DNA of 64,000 nucleotides from Epiperipatus broadwayi (Eukaryota; Onychophora; Udeonychophora; Euonychophora; Peripatidae). The notes under the pieces are model-generated. The model saw only the letters and a list, made by a program, of their open reading frames with translations. It had not been told where the DNA came from and searched no databases. Position numbers and translations under genes: made by a program. Of the stretch, positions 1-12,064 are shown one piece after another. Positions within the stretch are counted from its first letter, which is position 1. Each line of letters starts with the position of its first letter. The stretch covers positions 2,223,501 to 2,287,500 of the forward strand of contig JAQFVV010000023.1 of NCBI GenBank assembly GCA_028023455.1, in the 5' to 3' direction.

Positions 1-710
1 TACTGACCTCCCAATGCAACTCTATTATTATTATTCTCAAATAAATGCTTTGATCACATTTCCACTTTGTTGCTTAGTAAGCTTTTGTCCGTGCTATTCT
101 CGAAATCAATAAATATTTTAGAACACTTAATTTTCAAATATTTTCTTAAATTTGTATAATTGCTCAAAGCACCTCGCACATGTTCCTATCTCATCAAGCA
201 CATTATCGTAATGCTATTAACCCGAGGAATAGAATATATCACCTTGCTTTAAAACCTTTTGTCATTTATTGAAATATAATGCCAACAATTATTTAATACG
301 CGTCCCTGTCTCATATAAGCAGACAGTGGTGTTATATATATGATTTATATGAATAAATTTTGTGAAATTATTTAAAACTAAATTTGATATCTTATTTTAT
401 TGATTCCTATCACTGTCTCGGTCTATATATATATTTTCTGCATTTCTTTTGTAAATCCATAGACGTTAATTAGCCACCCAAGCTTCTTTTAGTATAGAGT
501 CTTTTGTTTCTCCCTGACCACCAGGCACCGGTCAAAGGTTATACTAGTAGTGGCATCAGATGCGTTATCACGTAGATGGCGCTGTGAAATTTGGACTTTA
601 GATTCGAACTTAGTATATCTAGAAGGCAACCCCTCCTACAATGTTCAGTTTCGTGTCTGGGGTTTGAATTCTGCAGTGTGTTAGCAAGATAGACGATTCT
701 GACTGTTACA
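1..710 (-). mobile_element. LTR-like repeat, copy 1 (cut by window edge)
   Basis: Read on the minus strand from 710, this begins TGTAACAGTC and aligns by eye with the plus-strand copy starting at 12065. Shared blocks are the first ~50 bases including a TGCAGAATTC block, a stretch around 510-590 containing GGTGGTCAGGGAGA, and a CATTTATTTGAGA block near position 50. The TG start and the match to a copy with matching termini and a target duplication point to a long terminal repeat. The other end lies outside the window, so it cannot be told whether this is a solo LTR or part of a full element. It has no convincing open frame. Confidence 0.6.
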
Positions 711-3700
711 ATACAGACACAAAGTTAATTTTGGAAATTGCACATTATGAAGTTTCTTTTAAGTGTGGATTTGTAAGCAATTTTGCTAATGATTTTTAAA
801 AATTCAGGCATTAAATTTTCTTTGACTTCTTAAAATTTGATACCAAATGAATGTATTGACAGTTGAAATCTTTTAATTTTTGGAAGAAAATTACCATTGA
901 CAAGTGTCTTGCTCTGTCACAGGATAAATAACACATTTCTGATCAAGTATGTTCTCACCTCCTTTTGTCAAGTTATAATCTGTAATCATCTCAGATTTTT
1001 CACTTCTAGAATTGACTTTGTTAGAGTTGTACATGGAAGAAATTAGTAATACAGCTCTATGTTTTTTGAAACATGATAACATTGTAATGTTATGAAATCC
1101 ATATAAAGTGCTTTCTATAGATTGGTCTTGACTTTGACGGTTAAAAAGTTATAGGAATTTGTTTTTTATATTTTCAAAGTTCTCCAATTAGTTATTCCTT
1201 TCTTTTGTAACTCTGTTATCACTTCTATGGAGCTAAACCAGTTGTCTGCTGTAACATTTCTGTTGGATTTATGTATATGGCTTCACATATCTAATAGCAG
1301 ATTGTGATGGAAGTTAAAACATTTTTCTTCTTCATTCAACGTCTTGCTGTCAGAATCTTTTCCTGAATATATATAAATATTTAGAAAGCATCAGGGAGGC
1401 AAAGGAGTTTTTTGTCATATTTCTCAATTTTTTTTTTTTTGCATATAAATTTTAAAGCTGCATTTTCCCCTAAATGTCACAATCATTTCAAATAACTTAC
1501 TAATAAAAGTTGCAGAATTATTTTTTCTCATTCTTTTTGATCATCAGGATTGTCAAAATGAAGACAGCAAAATAAAAATTCAAACCTTCTTTTAGGCATA
1601 GTTGCTCAAAAAATTTCTCATCCAGTTCCATCAGTTGCATACAGCAAATCAAAATTTTTATTGCCTAATTTGAATATTTTCTGATAAATTAATAATCCCA
1701 AAATTGCTTTTCATTTTAATAAATCCACATTATGAAAATGAGAAAGATTTTGAACTTGATATTTTTTTCTTGCTTGTTCTATTTTTTGTTTGTCCACATT
1801 ATAATTTCATTCAGAATGGTATCAGTAACAATAAATTTCAGGATTTGAACCGTCACCCAAAACTTTTGCATTTATTTATTAATCATGATGCTTTTGACTA
1901 TATTATGCTGTCTTATTCTTTTATTTACTGCTAGAGGCTATTTGGACCATTTGAATTCATTATCATGGACAAATACATAGTTGCATGAATTATTTGTTAT
2001 CAAATCTATAGTAATATAGATCTTCTCCACATCAGTCCTATGTTTCATTATCAATGCCATATTTATTCTCTATTCTACATTGGTGTTATTTTCCATGGTC
2101 TCAGCAACAACACCATCATATTTATTATTCAACATTCTCAAGCATCATTCTTCAAAAATAATATCAGTTAGATTCATTTTTTAATAAAAATTTAGATTAG
2201 TAGAACACTTTATTTTAATTACATACTGGTTAGAAATGATGGCATATAAAATGATTTCAATTTTACAATAAAATATGCATATAAAATTTGCAGCAATACC
2301 ACACAAAAAGCAACACTGCACAAAATTTGTGTAGCCTTGTAATTGATTTCAGTTGAATGCATTTATTTTTAAAAAAAATTATAATTAGATATTGCAATGA
2401 AATAAATTTGATTTTTATTATTATAAGCATTACTTATTAAAAGCAGTATAAAAAGTGTAATAAAAAATTAAAAAAATTGTAGATTGGGAAAAATGGAGGA
2501 TAGTAATTATTTATATTTCAAGTTTAGACTATAAGTGGTAAAGCAAGCATTGTTTCTGATATTTTGGAGATGTGGTATAATAAAAAAGTATGAATGATTA
2601 GTCATCACAAATAGGTGTGTGGGAAAAATTAAAATATATACTAATCTTATCAAAGTACGTCAGAATGATATAATATATATAAAGACATTATAAAAATCTT
2701 TCTGTATATGATGTATAAATGTTGTTTGATGGTAAAGAATAGTAAGAGTGGAGGGAACAATGCTGGTTGTCAAACAATCATTTTTGATGAATCTTGATAC
2801 AATTGTTCTGTAATTTGGCACTTTTTTGCTAAAGGTTTTAACATATTGGCAAATCTCAAAGGTCTTAATATTGAAAATACAGGGAACAATGCTGGTTTTC
2901 AAGATTATTATTTAATATAAACTTTTTGGGGGAAATTAAGTTTTGTTAACCTTGCAGATTTAACAAATGTTTACATATGTATATAAATTTTGTGTGGCTT
3001 TTTCCTTTTTTGTTCTAATGACTTATGTTGATCGCCATTTTTTAAAACTCATGCCTGCAGGCTATATTTTTCTTATTCTTATTTGGCTCAATTTACAACT
3101 TATAAAATTAAAAGTTTAAAAAACTAAATTGATGCTGTAATTTAATTTACATATGACCCAGGATAGTAGCCACTTTGATCACAGCTTTGGACCTACATCT
3201 GCCAGCATCATCAATTCTGAAAGAAACAATACTAAACATAAATATGGCCAAAAATATACACACAATAAGCAAAAAAGAATCCTGCATCCCCCTTTCAAAA
3301 AAGTGGCTTATTTAAATGAACTTATTTACATCTTTTATTCAAATTTTATGCAAATCCTCTATCTTGTTTATTCTTTGATAAATATTACCAGGTAGTCAAA
3401 AGCATACTAAGCATATCATGCTGTTAGGATTAAATAGTTTTTCTCTATATACATTTTGTATGTATTTATTTTGAATTACATTTTCCAAGAAAAGTTTATT
3501 AAAATTTTGAATTTATATTTTCTTCAGTTGTTTTGATATCCTATGTTGTTTAGCACAGTTGTAGGAGAACAGATCAAGCAGCTTATCATTTAAAATTTAT
3601 TTTGCAATTATATTATTGTTTTGTTTTATTTTTTAAAAAAGACAATAGAAATAAGTATAGGATTTTAGATCAATACTTTAATCTCACACTTTAATATTGT

Positions 3701-4689
3701 CAATATTATATATTTATTTAGAGTGTGGATTTATTTTAGTTAACTAATGGTAACAATTAATAAATATGTATACATGTCAACATTTTGATCACTTGAAAAA
3801 GAAATGATTATTCAATATTAGAATCGTTAAAACTTGTGGAACATGCTTTCAACCACTAAGGCCAGAATCAGATAAAGATTACAGTTAGAAGATAGATTCA
3901 CTAGTGGCTTTACTAATTTCTTCAATTCTATCATTGCATTTAGCATTCATTAATTGTATGACTCATAGTAGCCTAGGCTTACGTTCATAGGCTGCTAAAT
4001 TTGATTTCTAAAGCAAATAAGTGCAGCAACTATAGATGGTCCTGAGTTTGTTGCTGAAATTCAAGTAAGGTCTAGTAAAATTAAATGGACCTGGAAAAAA
4101 AAATTAAACAAAACTCAGAAAGCAAGGGATAAGAAATAATCGATAGTTATGGAGAGATCATACTACTGCTGGTAGATGGCACTGCGCCACCATCAACAAT
4201 TGGCCCGAAGCTTGCAAGTGATAAATTTCTATACGAAATTGGCTGAAATTCCCCCCAAAAAATTGTAAATTAAACATAAATTATTTTAAAAGATGTAAAA
4301 TTTCATCTTTATATTTTGTTTTCTAGTGTAGCAGTTATTTTTTTCTTCTTTTGCAGTGCTCTCTCTCTAAGTCTGAGAATGAAAGAAGTCTAATAGTGTC
4401 AGATCTTTCATTTTCATTGAATTGCATGAAGTTATTCAACTATATTTTTTGTAATCTAAGTAAAAACAATTCTGCCAAGATTTAGAGAATTTATGATGTG
4501 CTTCACACAAGTGATAAAATAATAATTTAATTATAAATGGGGGGAAAATCCGAAGTTGGCTGTTTGTTAAGAAAAATGAATCATTCCTTTTTTAAATAAA
4601 ACATCCATTTTTACAACAATAAAGAAAAATGTCATTAGTTTTACTTTTTGCTTTATTTTTAAAAAGTTTGTTTAACATATACATGTACT
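711..4689. other. AT-rich stretch without recognised genes
   Basis: I see only short chance frames, poly(A/T) runs and low-complexity sequence. A GC-richer patch at about 4165-4215 shares the ten bases GCGCCACCAT with the reverse complement of 8570-8580, but this is too short to define a repeat. No splice-flanked exon or RNA gene was recognised. Confidence 0.5.
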
Positions 4690-4704
4690 AGTGTAAGAAT
4701 ATAT

Positions 4705-5058
4705 TCATTCATCATTTTCAACCATTATCGATTTATTGCAGGATGAAGTTCTCTCCATATTCACTCGATTTTTTCTGCTCTCTTGTCTCTCTTTCCATAT
4801 CACCCCAGCACACTTCCTTATTTCATCCATCCATCTCACATGTGGTCTCTTTCTAAATCTTTTACAATTTTTTGGAATACATATTAAGATTTCAGCTGTC
4901 CATCTATTATCAACTCTTCTAACAACATATTTAACCCAACTCCACTTCAGTCTCTTAATTCTTTCAGTGATGTCAATAACACCTATTTGTTTTCTCACCC
5001 ATGCATTTTGTTTTTGATCTCTTCTTGTTATTTCTAACTTACACATCTTATATATCAT
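4705..5058 (-). pseudogene. RTE-type LINE, 3' end of ORF (decayed)
   Basis: A 117-codon open frame resembles the C-terminal tail of RTE-clade reverse transcriptases. In order it shows a VRKQ.GVIDITERIKRLKW block, a VRRVDNRWT block and a KRPHVRWMDEI block, followed by a W-rich end. In intact family members these follow the RT domain (usual form RLKWxWxGHVxRxxDxRWT...GRPxxRWxDDI). Here the RT and endonuclease parts are missing, so this is a 5'-truncated copy, the common fate of LINE insertions. The AT-rich direction downstream (below 4705) holds TCATCATTTTC, consistent with a short-repeat 3' tail. It is not a host gene. Confidence 0.75.
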
Positions 5059-5150
5059 ATAAGCTTATATGTGTGTGTGTGTGCTCCATATTATTCTTTT
5101 TATTATAATCTTAATTTTTTTATGGACTATAATTTTTTTATCTTATCAGC

Positions 5151-5376
5151 AGGTCTGAATACCACTAAAAATCACGTAATCTAGGTGCAGTACTCTCAGA
5201 TCCAAGGCTCCTCACTGATGAAAGCCACAGGCTAGAAACTAGTCTGGAGATATTGGATGAGTAGACTCTAGATGGGGATTTTATGTGCAAATCTTCTTGC
5301 ATCCATTGATTACTCTGGCTTGCACTGAGTGGCACTACTGTATGGAGAGTTTTGCTTGTTTTTAGGTCTGAATACC
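5151..5376 (-). mobile_element. Family C short element with 13-bp target duplication
   Basis: About 200 bases (5164-5363) match the family that forms the 456-bp tandem array at 43.6-44.9 kb, in the opposite orientation. Shared blocks include ACTCTCCATACAGTA, AATCAATGGATGC, ACTCATCCAATAT and CCAGACTAGTTTCT. The insertion is flanked by a perfect direct repeat AGGTCTGAATACC (5151-5163 and 5364-5376). A 13-bp duplication is typical of LINE-mobilised, SINE-like insertions. It has no coding capacity. Confidence 0.8.
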
Positions 5377-6704
5377 TATGTATGCATATTTTAAAAAGTT
5401 ATATTCTGTGTATATATTGTGCATGTGTATTGAAAAGTATTGTATATATAAATGATAGCAAACAGTATTGTAAACAAAATAAGAGTTATTATACATAAAT
5501 TTAATGATCCTTGAACACAGTTTAGTGGATACTGTTGGTTTAGTATATATGAAACAAATTGAGTTTTATATTTTAAAAAAATTAACTTGACAAAAATTAC
5601 ATGAAAACATAGTTCAATGAATATTCTTTCATTATAATCAAATGAATGAATACACTCAGTATCAATATGCCAAGAAAACAAACAATTACAACTTGAAACA
5701 ATTCACAAAATATAAAAATAAGTTTTCATTTAATTATGTTTAATATTTTTGATGACCTTGATACTACTTTTAAAATTCAGCACAGTATTATCTATAACGA
5801 AAAAGTACAATCCTTTAGATTATGATATCGTCTTGATGTGAAATAAATAAATAAAAACTTTAATCTCCTTAATTTTCTTCCTATTGAACAAAATCAGATT
5901 TGTATAACAAGGAAAGTTTGTCATGAGCATGTTATTACTAATTATAAAAGAATTTATAATTACCACATTACTATCTCCACTTTAACAAGCAGGAAATTAC
6001 AATTTTTATTTTTTCCTAAGGCATAATTGTATAAATGTGAATAAGCAACTATTAAATAATTTATTTGTAATTCTATCCATTAATAATTTTGTCACAAATA
6101 AGGTATGAAGTATTTTACACCAAAAAAACTTACAGTAGTGCAAACTGCTCTATATAAAGAAATATTAATGTTCTCCAATTATTTTTTGATATCATTTCAA
6201 TGAAAAATTATTTTCCTTAAAAATAAGCTTTTTTTTCTCTTCATCGTTTTATGTTTTTCCTCTGGAAGACATTAAATTTTTATTTTTCATAACCATTGAA
6301 TTACAAAGTCTGGCTTAAACATATTTTATCCATTCCTTTTGTCAACTCTTCTCTTTTCAGCTTTCATCCTGCATAAACTGCTACCAAGTCCATTCTATTT
6401 TCACAATTGTTTATATATATAAAACTTCAGATGAAGCTGCATCAAAAGTTTTTAAAAAATTTTATTTTTGTTTTTTTATATTCTGTCATTTTTCTTGTCT
6501 ACTATTTTTGTTTCTTTTCTTTCCAAGCATAAGTGAAGCTAATTGTGCATTGTTGTTAATGGAAAGCTATTATTTTAATTAAACCAACTTATTTACAACC
6601 AATTTTTTTTTCTTTCAAATCTATTTAAAGCTAATGATAGTTTTTGAAGGGAGACTAAAATCTTAAATATAATTTGTTTATCCAACTTTAATATAACATT
6701 AAGA
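5377..6704. other. AT-rich stretch, nothing recognised
   Basis: There are only chance open frames on both strands and homopolymer runs. No splice-flanked conserved exon, RNA gene or repeat boundary could be supported. Confidence 0.5.
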
Positions 6705-6785
6705 CATTGGTGGTCGAGAGGTCAGCGTGGTTGCCTTGCACTTGCAGGCAGTTGCCCGGGTTGCGGGTTCACGTCCCGACCGATG
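6705..6785 (+). mobile_element. tRNA-like SINE head or tRNA pseudogene
   Basis: The ends CATTGGT (6705-6711) and ACCGATG (6779-6785) can pair as a 7-bp acceptor stem with one G-T pair. A box-A-like TGGTCGAGAG (6711-6720) and a box-B-like GGTTCACGTCCC (6766-6777) are spaced as in tRNA genes. The T-arm keeps four pairs (CGGG/CCCG). The anticodon arm has TGCCT/AGGCA around an oversized loop, so a working tRNA is doubtful. An A-run follows within 20 bases. It stands out as GC-rich against its surroundings and lies just upstream of an RTE copy. A SINE head is the best reading. Confidence 0.55.
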
Positions 6786-6879
6786 CTATGACACTTAAAA
6801 AAAAAGATAGGAATTTGTTTTTTGATGCTTTAAAGGAATAGAGCAGAGCAAATTCCTAATGTCTGCTAATAAATGAAAA

Positions 6880-8540
6880 TGGTTGGCCTGCTGACATACA
6901 GATATCAGCTAGGGTTGTGAGTTTATTGGGTTTTTATTTCTGAATTTAAGATCAAGAAAACACCATGGTCTTTTTTCTTGATTGTCTGATAGTTTTTAAT
7001 TGAAATGTGAATTGAGTTTTTTTTTTTTTGAAGGCAGGATAAATGTATGTGTGAATGAACTTTTTTCTTGGCATGCAAATTAAATTATAGCCTTTAGCCC
7101 AGGAAACTGTAAAATATCAAGCCAAAGCAGTGGTTGGTGGAAACACATGGAAGGTGCTACATAAACTTAGACTGCCATTCAGTGATAACTTTCTTTTTAG
7201 ATGCTTATAACAGCATATTACTTTCAAATAAAGGATGATTGCATGAACTGAAAGAAGATATGTTTAATATTAAATGGGGTATTGTTGTACTTTGTGAAGT
7301 TAGAAGAAAGGTGAAGAGATAATTGATTTTAAAAATGGACATGCACTTTAATATAAAGACAATCAGAAAAACAAGTGGAGTGAAATTCGTAATAAATAAA
7401 ATGTGAAAGAACATTATTGTTATTGATCAGATAATTCAACATAATAAAAAAATACCAAATGATTATAATTCAGCTTTATGCCTCAAAAACATCTCATTAT
7501 GATGAAGACATGCAGAATTTTTATATGGATGTACAAAATGCTTTTGATCAGACCAAAGAACATTTTAAAATTATTATGGAAGGCTTTAATGCTGGAATTA
7601 GTAAATAATTGAAAGTTAAAAATGCTGTGGGTAAATTTGGTTATGGTGATAGAAACAAAGGAAGCCAGAGACTTGTGGAATTTACAGAAAAACAAAAACT
7701 GTTGTAATTTTTTTTTTCTAGAAAAACGCTAAATTAAAATGGATAGAGTGGCATCCAAATGGAGGTATAGCAGGGTTGAATTATATTTTAATTAAGAAAA
7801 AATATGTATTTCAAAATTGTAATACCTTTAATAGATTTAGCAGTGGAGTGTTCATCAATTAGTGATTTATAAGGTTTGTGTTGATGCAAAACCAGAGAGG
7901 TGAAAACTATTTCACAAAGTCAATATTGACATTTGTTATTTTTTATTTTCAGAAACATTTCAATGATATTTAAATTAGTATTTGCAAATCATTTAAAAAT
8001 ATTAAAAGACTTTGAAATCCATAAAAAGATATTCTCTTTAGAATTACAAGAAAAGTTAGCTGATATAAAAAAGGATCAATTTATTAGTAAATTTTTTCTG
8101 ATACAAAAAAATGTATGAAAAAAAGAAATACAAAAAAAAAATTTAAATGACTCATTAAAAAGAATTTAATATCTAGAGTTTTGTAAAATGATATAGAAAA
8201 AGTTAATAATTATCAATATGAGAAAATATAATTATGAATTGGCGAGGAAAGCTATAGAAGAGAATATCAGTCTCAAAAGAGTAAAACCACATCTTGGTCT
8301 TGAAAGGAAAGTTATTTTTACACTAAGCAGAAAAAATGTAACTATTATTAAAAGGAAAAATGAAGTATTATTAAAAGTAGAGATGATACCATGAAATATG
8401 TTGAAGAATTCTTAAATAATTATATAATAATAAAAAATAAAGAATACTCTACAATTACGTCAGATTCTAAATCACTTAGGATTTTAAAGAATCAATAAAA
8501 AATGGAAAAGCTTAAGAAATGCTAGAATTATTATTGAGAT
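6880..8540 (+). pseudogene. RTE-type LINE copy A, 5' part (endonuclease to RT fingers)
   Basis: This is a heavily decayed non-LTR retrotransposon. At about 7460-7610 the translation reads IIQLYA...FYMDVQNAFDQTKEH.KII.EGFNAGI, the endonuclease region of RTE proteins. At 8221-8340 it reads YNYELARKAIEE.ISLKRVKPHLGLERK, the segment between endonuclease and RT. Near 8490 ESIKNGKA corresponds to the RT finger motif (KxGKAPG). Stops and frameshifts are frequent. The untranslated 5' part (about 6890-7020) is shared with the copy at 25.2 kb. The protein stops matching near 8540 and resumes at about 10240, so a 1.7 kb block separates the halves. Confidence 0.75.
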
Positions 8541-8896
8541 CACGTTTTGATTAGTTACAGCAGCAACACAGTGCTATGGTGGCGCTTCATTGAAATTTTG
8601 TGTTCTTTTTAAAAGTACATGAAAACTACAAGCATGATGTCAACAGAAATCCCAGCATTTGTTGCATTTTTCAATTTTCTTTTTAATCGTGTCCATTTTG
8701 TTAAAATCTGAAAAAAAATGGATTTTTTATGAATATTTTTATGGATACGATCATTTAATTTTTCCCTCAGTTTACTAGTTTTCATGTAGAAAATAAAGAC
8801 AGAAATTTTTAAATGACCAAAGAGTCTACTAAAGCCGATTAAAAATGCACTGATAATTCACATTTGGACTTCAAAATGTAATCAGAGTATCGGATT
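8541..8896 (+). other. Candidate non-coding first exon of the small plus-strand gene
   Basis: This somewhat GC-richer stretch starts after the RTE break and ends at GGATT|GTAAGTATT (GT at 8897), a near-ideal splice donor. It holds no open frame of note. It lies about 960 bases upstream of the exon carrying the ATG at 9898, so it could be the 5' untranslated exon. The start is not defined by any core-promoter motif I can support. The block lies between two halves of one RTE copy, which makes a host exon here surprising. Only the donor supports the call. Confidence 0.25.
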
Positions 8897-9897
8897 GTAA
8901 GTATTAAAACTTTTATTTTTTAATTATTTGAATAGTAAATTTTTAAAAATTATTTGATAAATAGTATGTTTGCGTTTGTATTGGTGTCTGTGTAGTATAT
9001 AATTTATATATCATTTATGCTCTTTATTATAGGTAAATAAATTTAAACATTTGTATTCAAATACAACAAACATAGTTTATGTAATTCTGGGGCTCTGATC
9101 TAAGATTAGGCAATCTTATTTTCTAGACATAATGATTCTCAAAAGGTTTAATAATTTATACTATGTTTATTTTACTATATTTATTACTATGTTTATATAT
9201 TACTGTCTTTAGGTTTGCAATTGCAGGTTTGTGTTTATATAACAAGTAATGTCTATATATATAAAATTAAGGTATTATAGAGCAGTACAATGTAAATTTT
9301 AGGACTGATTATCAAATATACAGAAATTTTGCAGTTGACAAAGCAATCACAAAATTTACTGGGCATAGTACCATGTGAAAATATAAACACTTAAAACCAA
9401 CAAAGAGAGATTTCAAATGGTGTGTGTGTGGAGATAACCACAATAGTTATGTATATACCACATGAAATTGTATGCAGGCAAAGAATCAAATTCTGATTCT
9501 TGCCTATGCCTTGGTACTCATGCTGTGGAGTCAGTAGTTTTGCCACATCTTGCATCACATTATTTTCAATTCTATAGCTAGCAAATGAGGTATATGCAAA
9601 TAAATTATATCTCTGTGGGACAATAAATATAACAAGATAGCATCACTGGTGTGCATAAAGAATATAAACATCACTGATGTACACAAAAAATATAAAATGA
9701 AGAGATGAAACTCATTTTATCAGTGATACAGACAGTAACCTACAATTTCTAGTTTTAGATAGACAAGAAGCCAATTGCTATGATGACAAATGCATATCCA
9801 TCTTCTGGAAATGATTTGTTTTGTATCTTTTATTAGGATGAATCTTTTTCTTATAGACACCTTTGAGATTTGGTAACTTTTGGGGTACAAGATAAAA

Positions 9898-9953
9898 ATG
9901 AAGAATTCATATGCGACTTATTTTGGAGATTCTGAAGCTATGGATTATCTCAG
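9898..9953 (+). CDS. Candidate first coding exon of an unrecognised 60-residue protein
   Basis: A polypyrimidine acceptor (CTTTTTCTTATAG) ends at 9856. The exon carries an in-frame TAA upstream of the ATG at 9898, then 18 codons (MKNSYATYFGDSEAMDYL) and two bases of the next codon before a consensus donor, CAG|GTAAGAA. The phase matches the terminal exon at 37033, joining as AG|G to give Arg. Spliced, the product would be 60 residues, acidic near the N-terminus and basic at the C-terminus (KLRKLQLK). I recognise no domain and see no signal peptide or clear membrane span. The intron would be about 27 kb and could hide further exons. The exon sits inside the block that interrupts RTE copy A. 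Splice quality and phase support it; homology does not. Confidence 0.4.
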
Positions 9954-10239
9954 GTAAGAAGTATTATATATGGTTTGAAAGATAATTTTGTGAGGAATAC
10001 AAAGAAATTATCAATGAAGATGTAATTTAAACTTAGTTAATGATAAATTAAAAATTATGAACAAACAATAAAGTAATAATTATGCCGAATGTTGAAATTT
10101 CTTTTTATCCTTATTTTTTAAATGGTTATCATTATTTATCTTAGCCTTATTGTTTTTCTTAGTTTTTCTAGTTTCTAACAATGTAAAGCTTTTTGCTCTA
10201 ACATTATTAAAACTGAAGTTATTGTGAAAATTGTGTCTC

Positions 10240-11640
10240 AAGCCAGTTTTTTAAAAATTCAGTATGGTGACCTGGACATTAAACAAATTAAAAAAGGCAT
10301 GAAAAAATAGAAAAATTATTGGCAAAGTTATATGTCAGATGTCTAAATAATAAAGATATAGATGATTGGAAGAATATTTAAGAAAAATGATTAGAAATTA
10401 CAGATCTATCAGTTCTTTACAAGTCTTTACCAAAATAATTAAAACTCATGTATAGTGAAATCTGGATTCTAATCAACTGGAAGAATTACATCCAAGTATT
10501 GAAAGAAGTTACAGAAATGATCAATGAATGTGAGTTGCCATTATGATATGATATATAGATTATGAAAAGGCATTTGATTCTAGGAACCTTTTTAAGGTGA
10601 TTAAAGCATTAGAATATCAAGATATAAATCTGGATTTCTCTATTCTGATGAATATTTATCAAAATGCCGCAGCAGTAATTAGTTTACATGGTGAGACTGA
10701 AATTAACATCAAAAAGAATGTACATCAGGATGATTTTGTATCTCCAAAACTTATTCCAGCAGTTTTACAAGAAGTATTTTGTTGATTAAAATGAGAAGCT
10801 AAGCGAATAAAAATAAATGGAGAGTATTTAAGGCATTGAAATTTTACAGATGATATGGTTGTTTATGCAAATAATGCTTCAGAGCTTCAGGAAATGTTGT
10901 AAGAATTATCATATGAAAATAAGTAAGTAGGACTAAAGATAAATGCTAAAAAAAAAAGTGTAACTAATGTTCAATGGATTTTCTCAGAAGAAAATAAAGA
11001 CTTTTATTGATGAATTAGAAAAAGTTTACAACTACAAATATCTGGGTCAGATTATTAATACAGATGAATCATAATGGATATAATTAATCATAGAATTAAA
11101 TTTGGGTAGAATGTTTTTGGTAGAAATAAGTTAATATTAAAAGGAAATATGCTTATTTAATCAGTTCTTATCTATGAATCTAAGACTTTTTAATGATGTT
11201 TATTGAGATGTATGTTGAGAAAAAGATCGAAAGTGAAATATAAAGGTGAGTGAACAAATAGATATGACATTATTAAGAGAGGAGATGAATTTGGGCTGAA
11301 CATAATAAAATAAATTATTATAGATGGATAGTTAAAGTTTTAAATTGCATTCCAAGAGATTTAATTAGAAGGAAATTGAACCCAGACTTTTGTGCTCCCT
11401 TTAGTCATCTACTCCCTTAAAATATATATATATATACTATACTTGTATTTAAATATTCCAAGAGCTTGTAAAAGATTTTAAAAAGACCACATATGAGATG
11501 GATGGATGTAATGATCATATTTGTAGTGTATTTGAGATGAGAGAAACTAGAGTTTGGAATAATTGGATTAAACTTGAAGAAATCTTTATCCTACAGTGAA
11601 CTGATACTGATTGAAAATAATGATGATGAAAGCTTGCTAG
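10240..11640 (+). pseudogene. RTE-type LINE copy A, 3' part (RT palm to tail)
   Basis: This continues the element at 6880-8540. Recognisable steps are NYRSIS at about 10390 (family NYRPISLL), a YEKAFDS-like block near 10565, and at 10597-10785 a 62-codon frame with LMNIYQNAAAVI and VHQDDFVSPKL (family VxQGDxxSP). Next comes a DDMVVYANNASELQEML block at 10850-10900, where the YADD active site is altered, then VGLKINAKK and YKYLGQIINTDES at 11030. The 3' end reads RPHMRWMD near 11490 and closes in an ATGATGATGAAAG tail at about 11620, the short-repeat tail usual for RTE. Stops are numerous and the copy is dead. Confidence 0.8.
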
Positions 11641-11779
11641 ATTTTTTCATCCAATTTTAATAATAAACCTTGATCCTTTTAGTGTTCTTTATTTCTAAAT
11701 TAAATGAGTGATTAATAATTTATCACTCCATGTGTTAGGTGCTTGTATCTCTATTGTTAAATATTATATATCATTATCA

Positions 11780-12064
11780 TAATTTTTAACTAGTTTCAAT
11801 CCATAGCTTTTTTTTCTTTTCCTTATTATTCAGCAAATGTTTTTATCTTGTACATCCAGCTCACATATGGGCTTTTCTAAGTGATCCAATTTATGATTTC
11901 ATTTATCCATATATTGCCATTTTTTTTAGTAACATGTTCAGCACAGATCTATTTCTTATTCTTAAGTTTATTCCCATCATACATTCCTCTGTAGTTTGCT
12001 GTTTGTTCTTCAATCTCTATATTGATCTTCTGTTCCAATTTACTAATCTCAGATATATATATAA
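11780..12064 (-). pseudogene. RTE-type LINE 3' fragment, cut by an LTR insertion
   Basis: Read on the minus strand, 12060 to about 11800 encodes an ITNLEQK-like start, then HVTKKNGNIWINEII and SPYVSWM. This parallels the GHVxRxxDxRW...RPxxRW tail of RTE proteins, here degenerate. At its upstream side it runs directly into the solo LTR at 12065. An 88-codon frame and another on the far side of the LTR suggest the original copy extended toward 14.6-17.6 kb, where more minus-strand RTE sequence is found. Join and extent are inferred. Confidence 0.5.
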
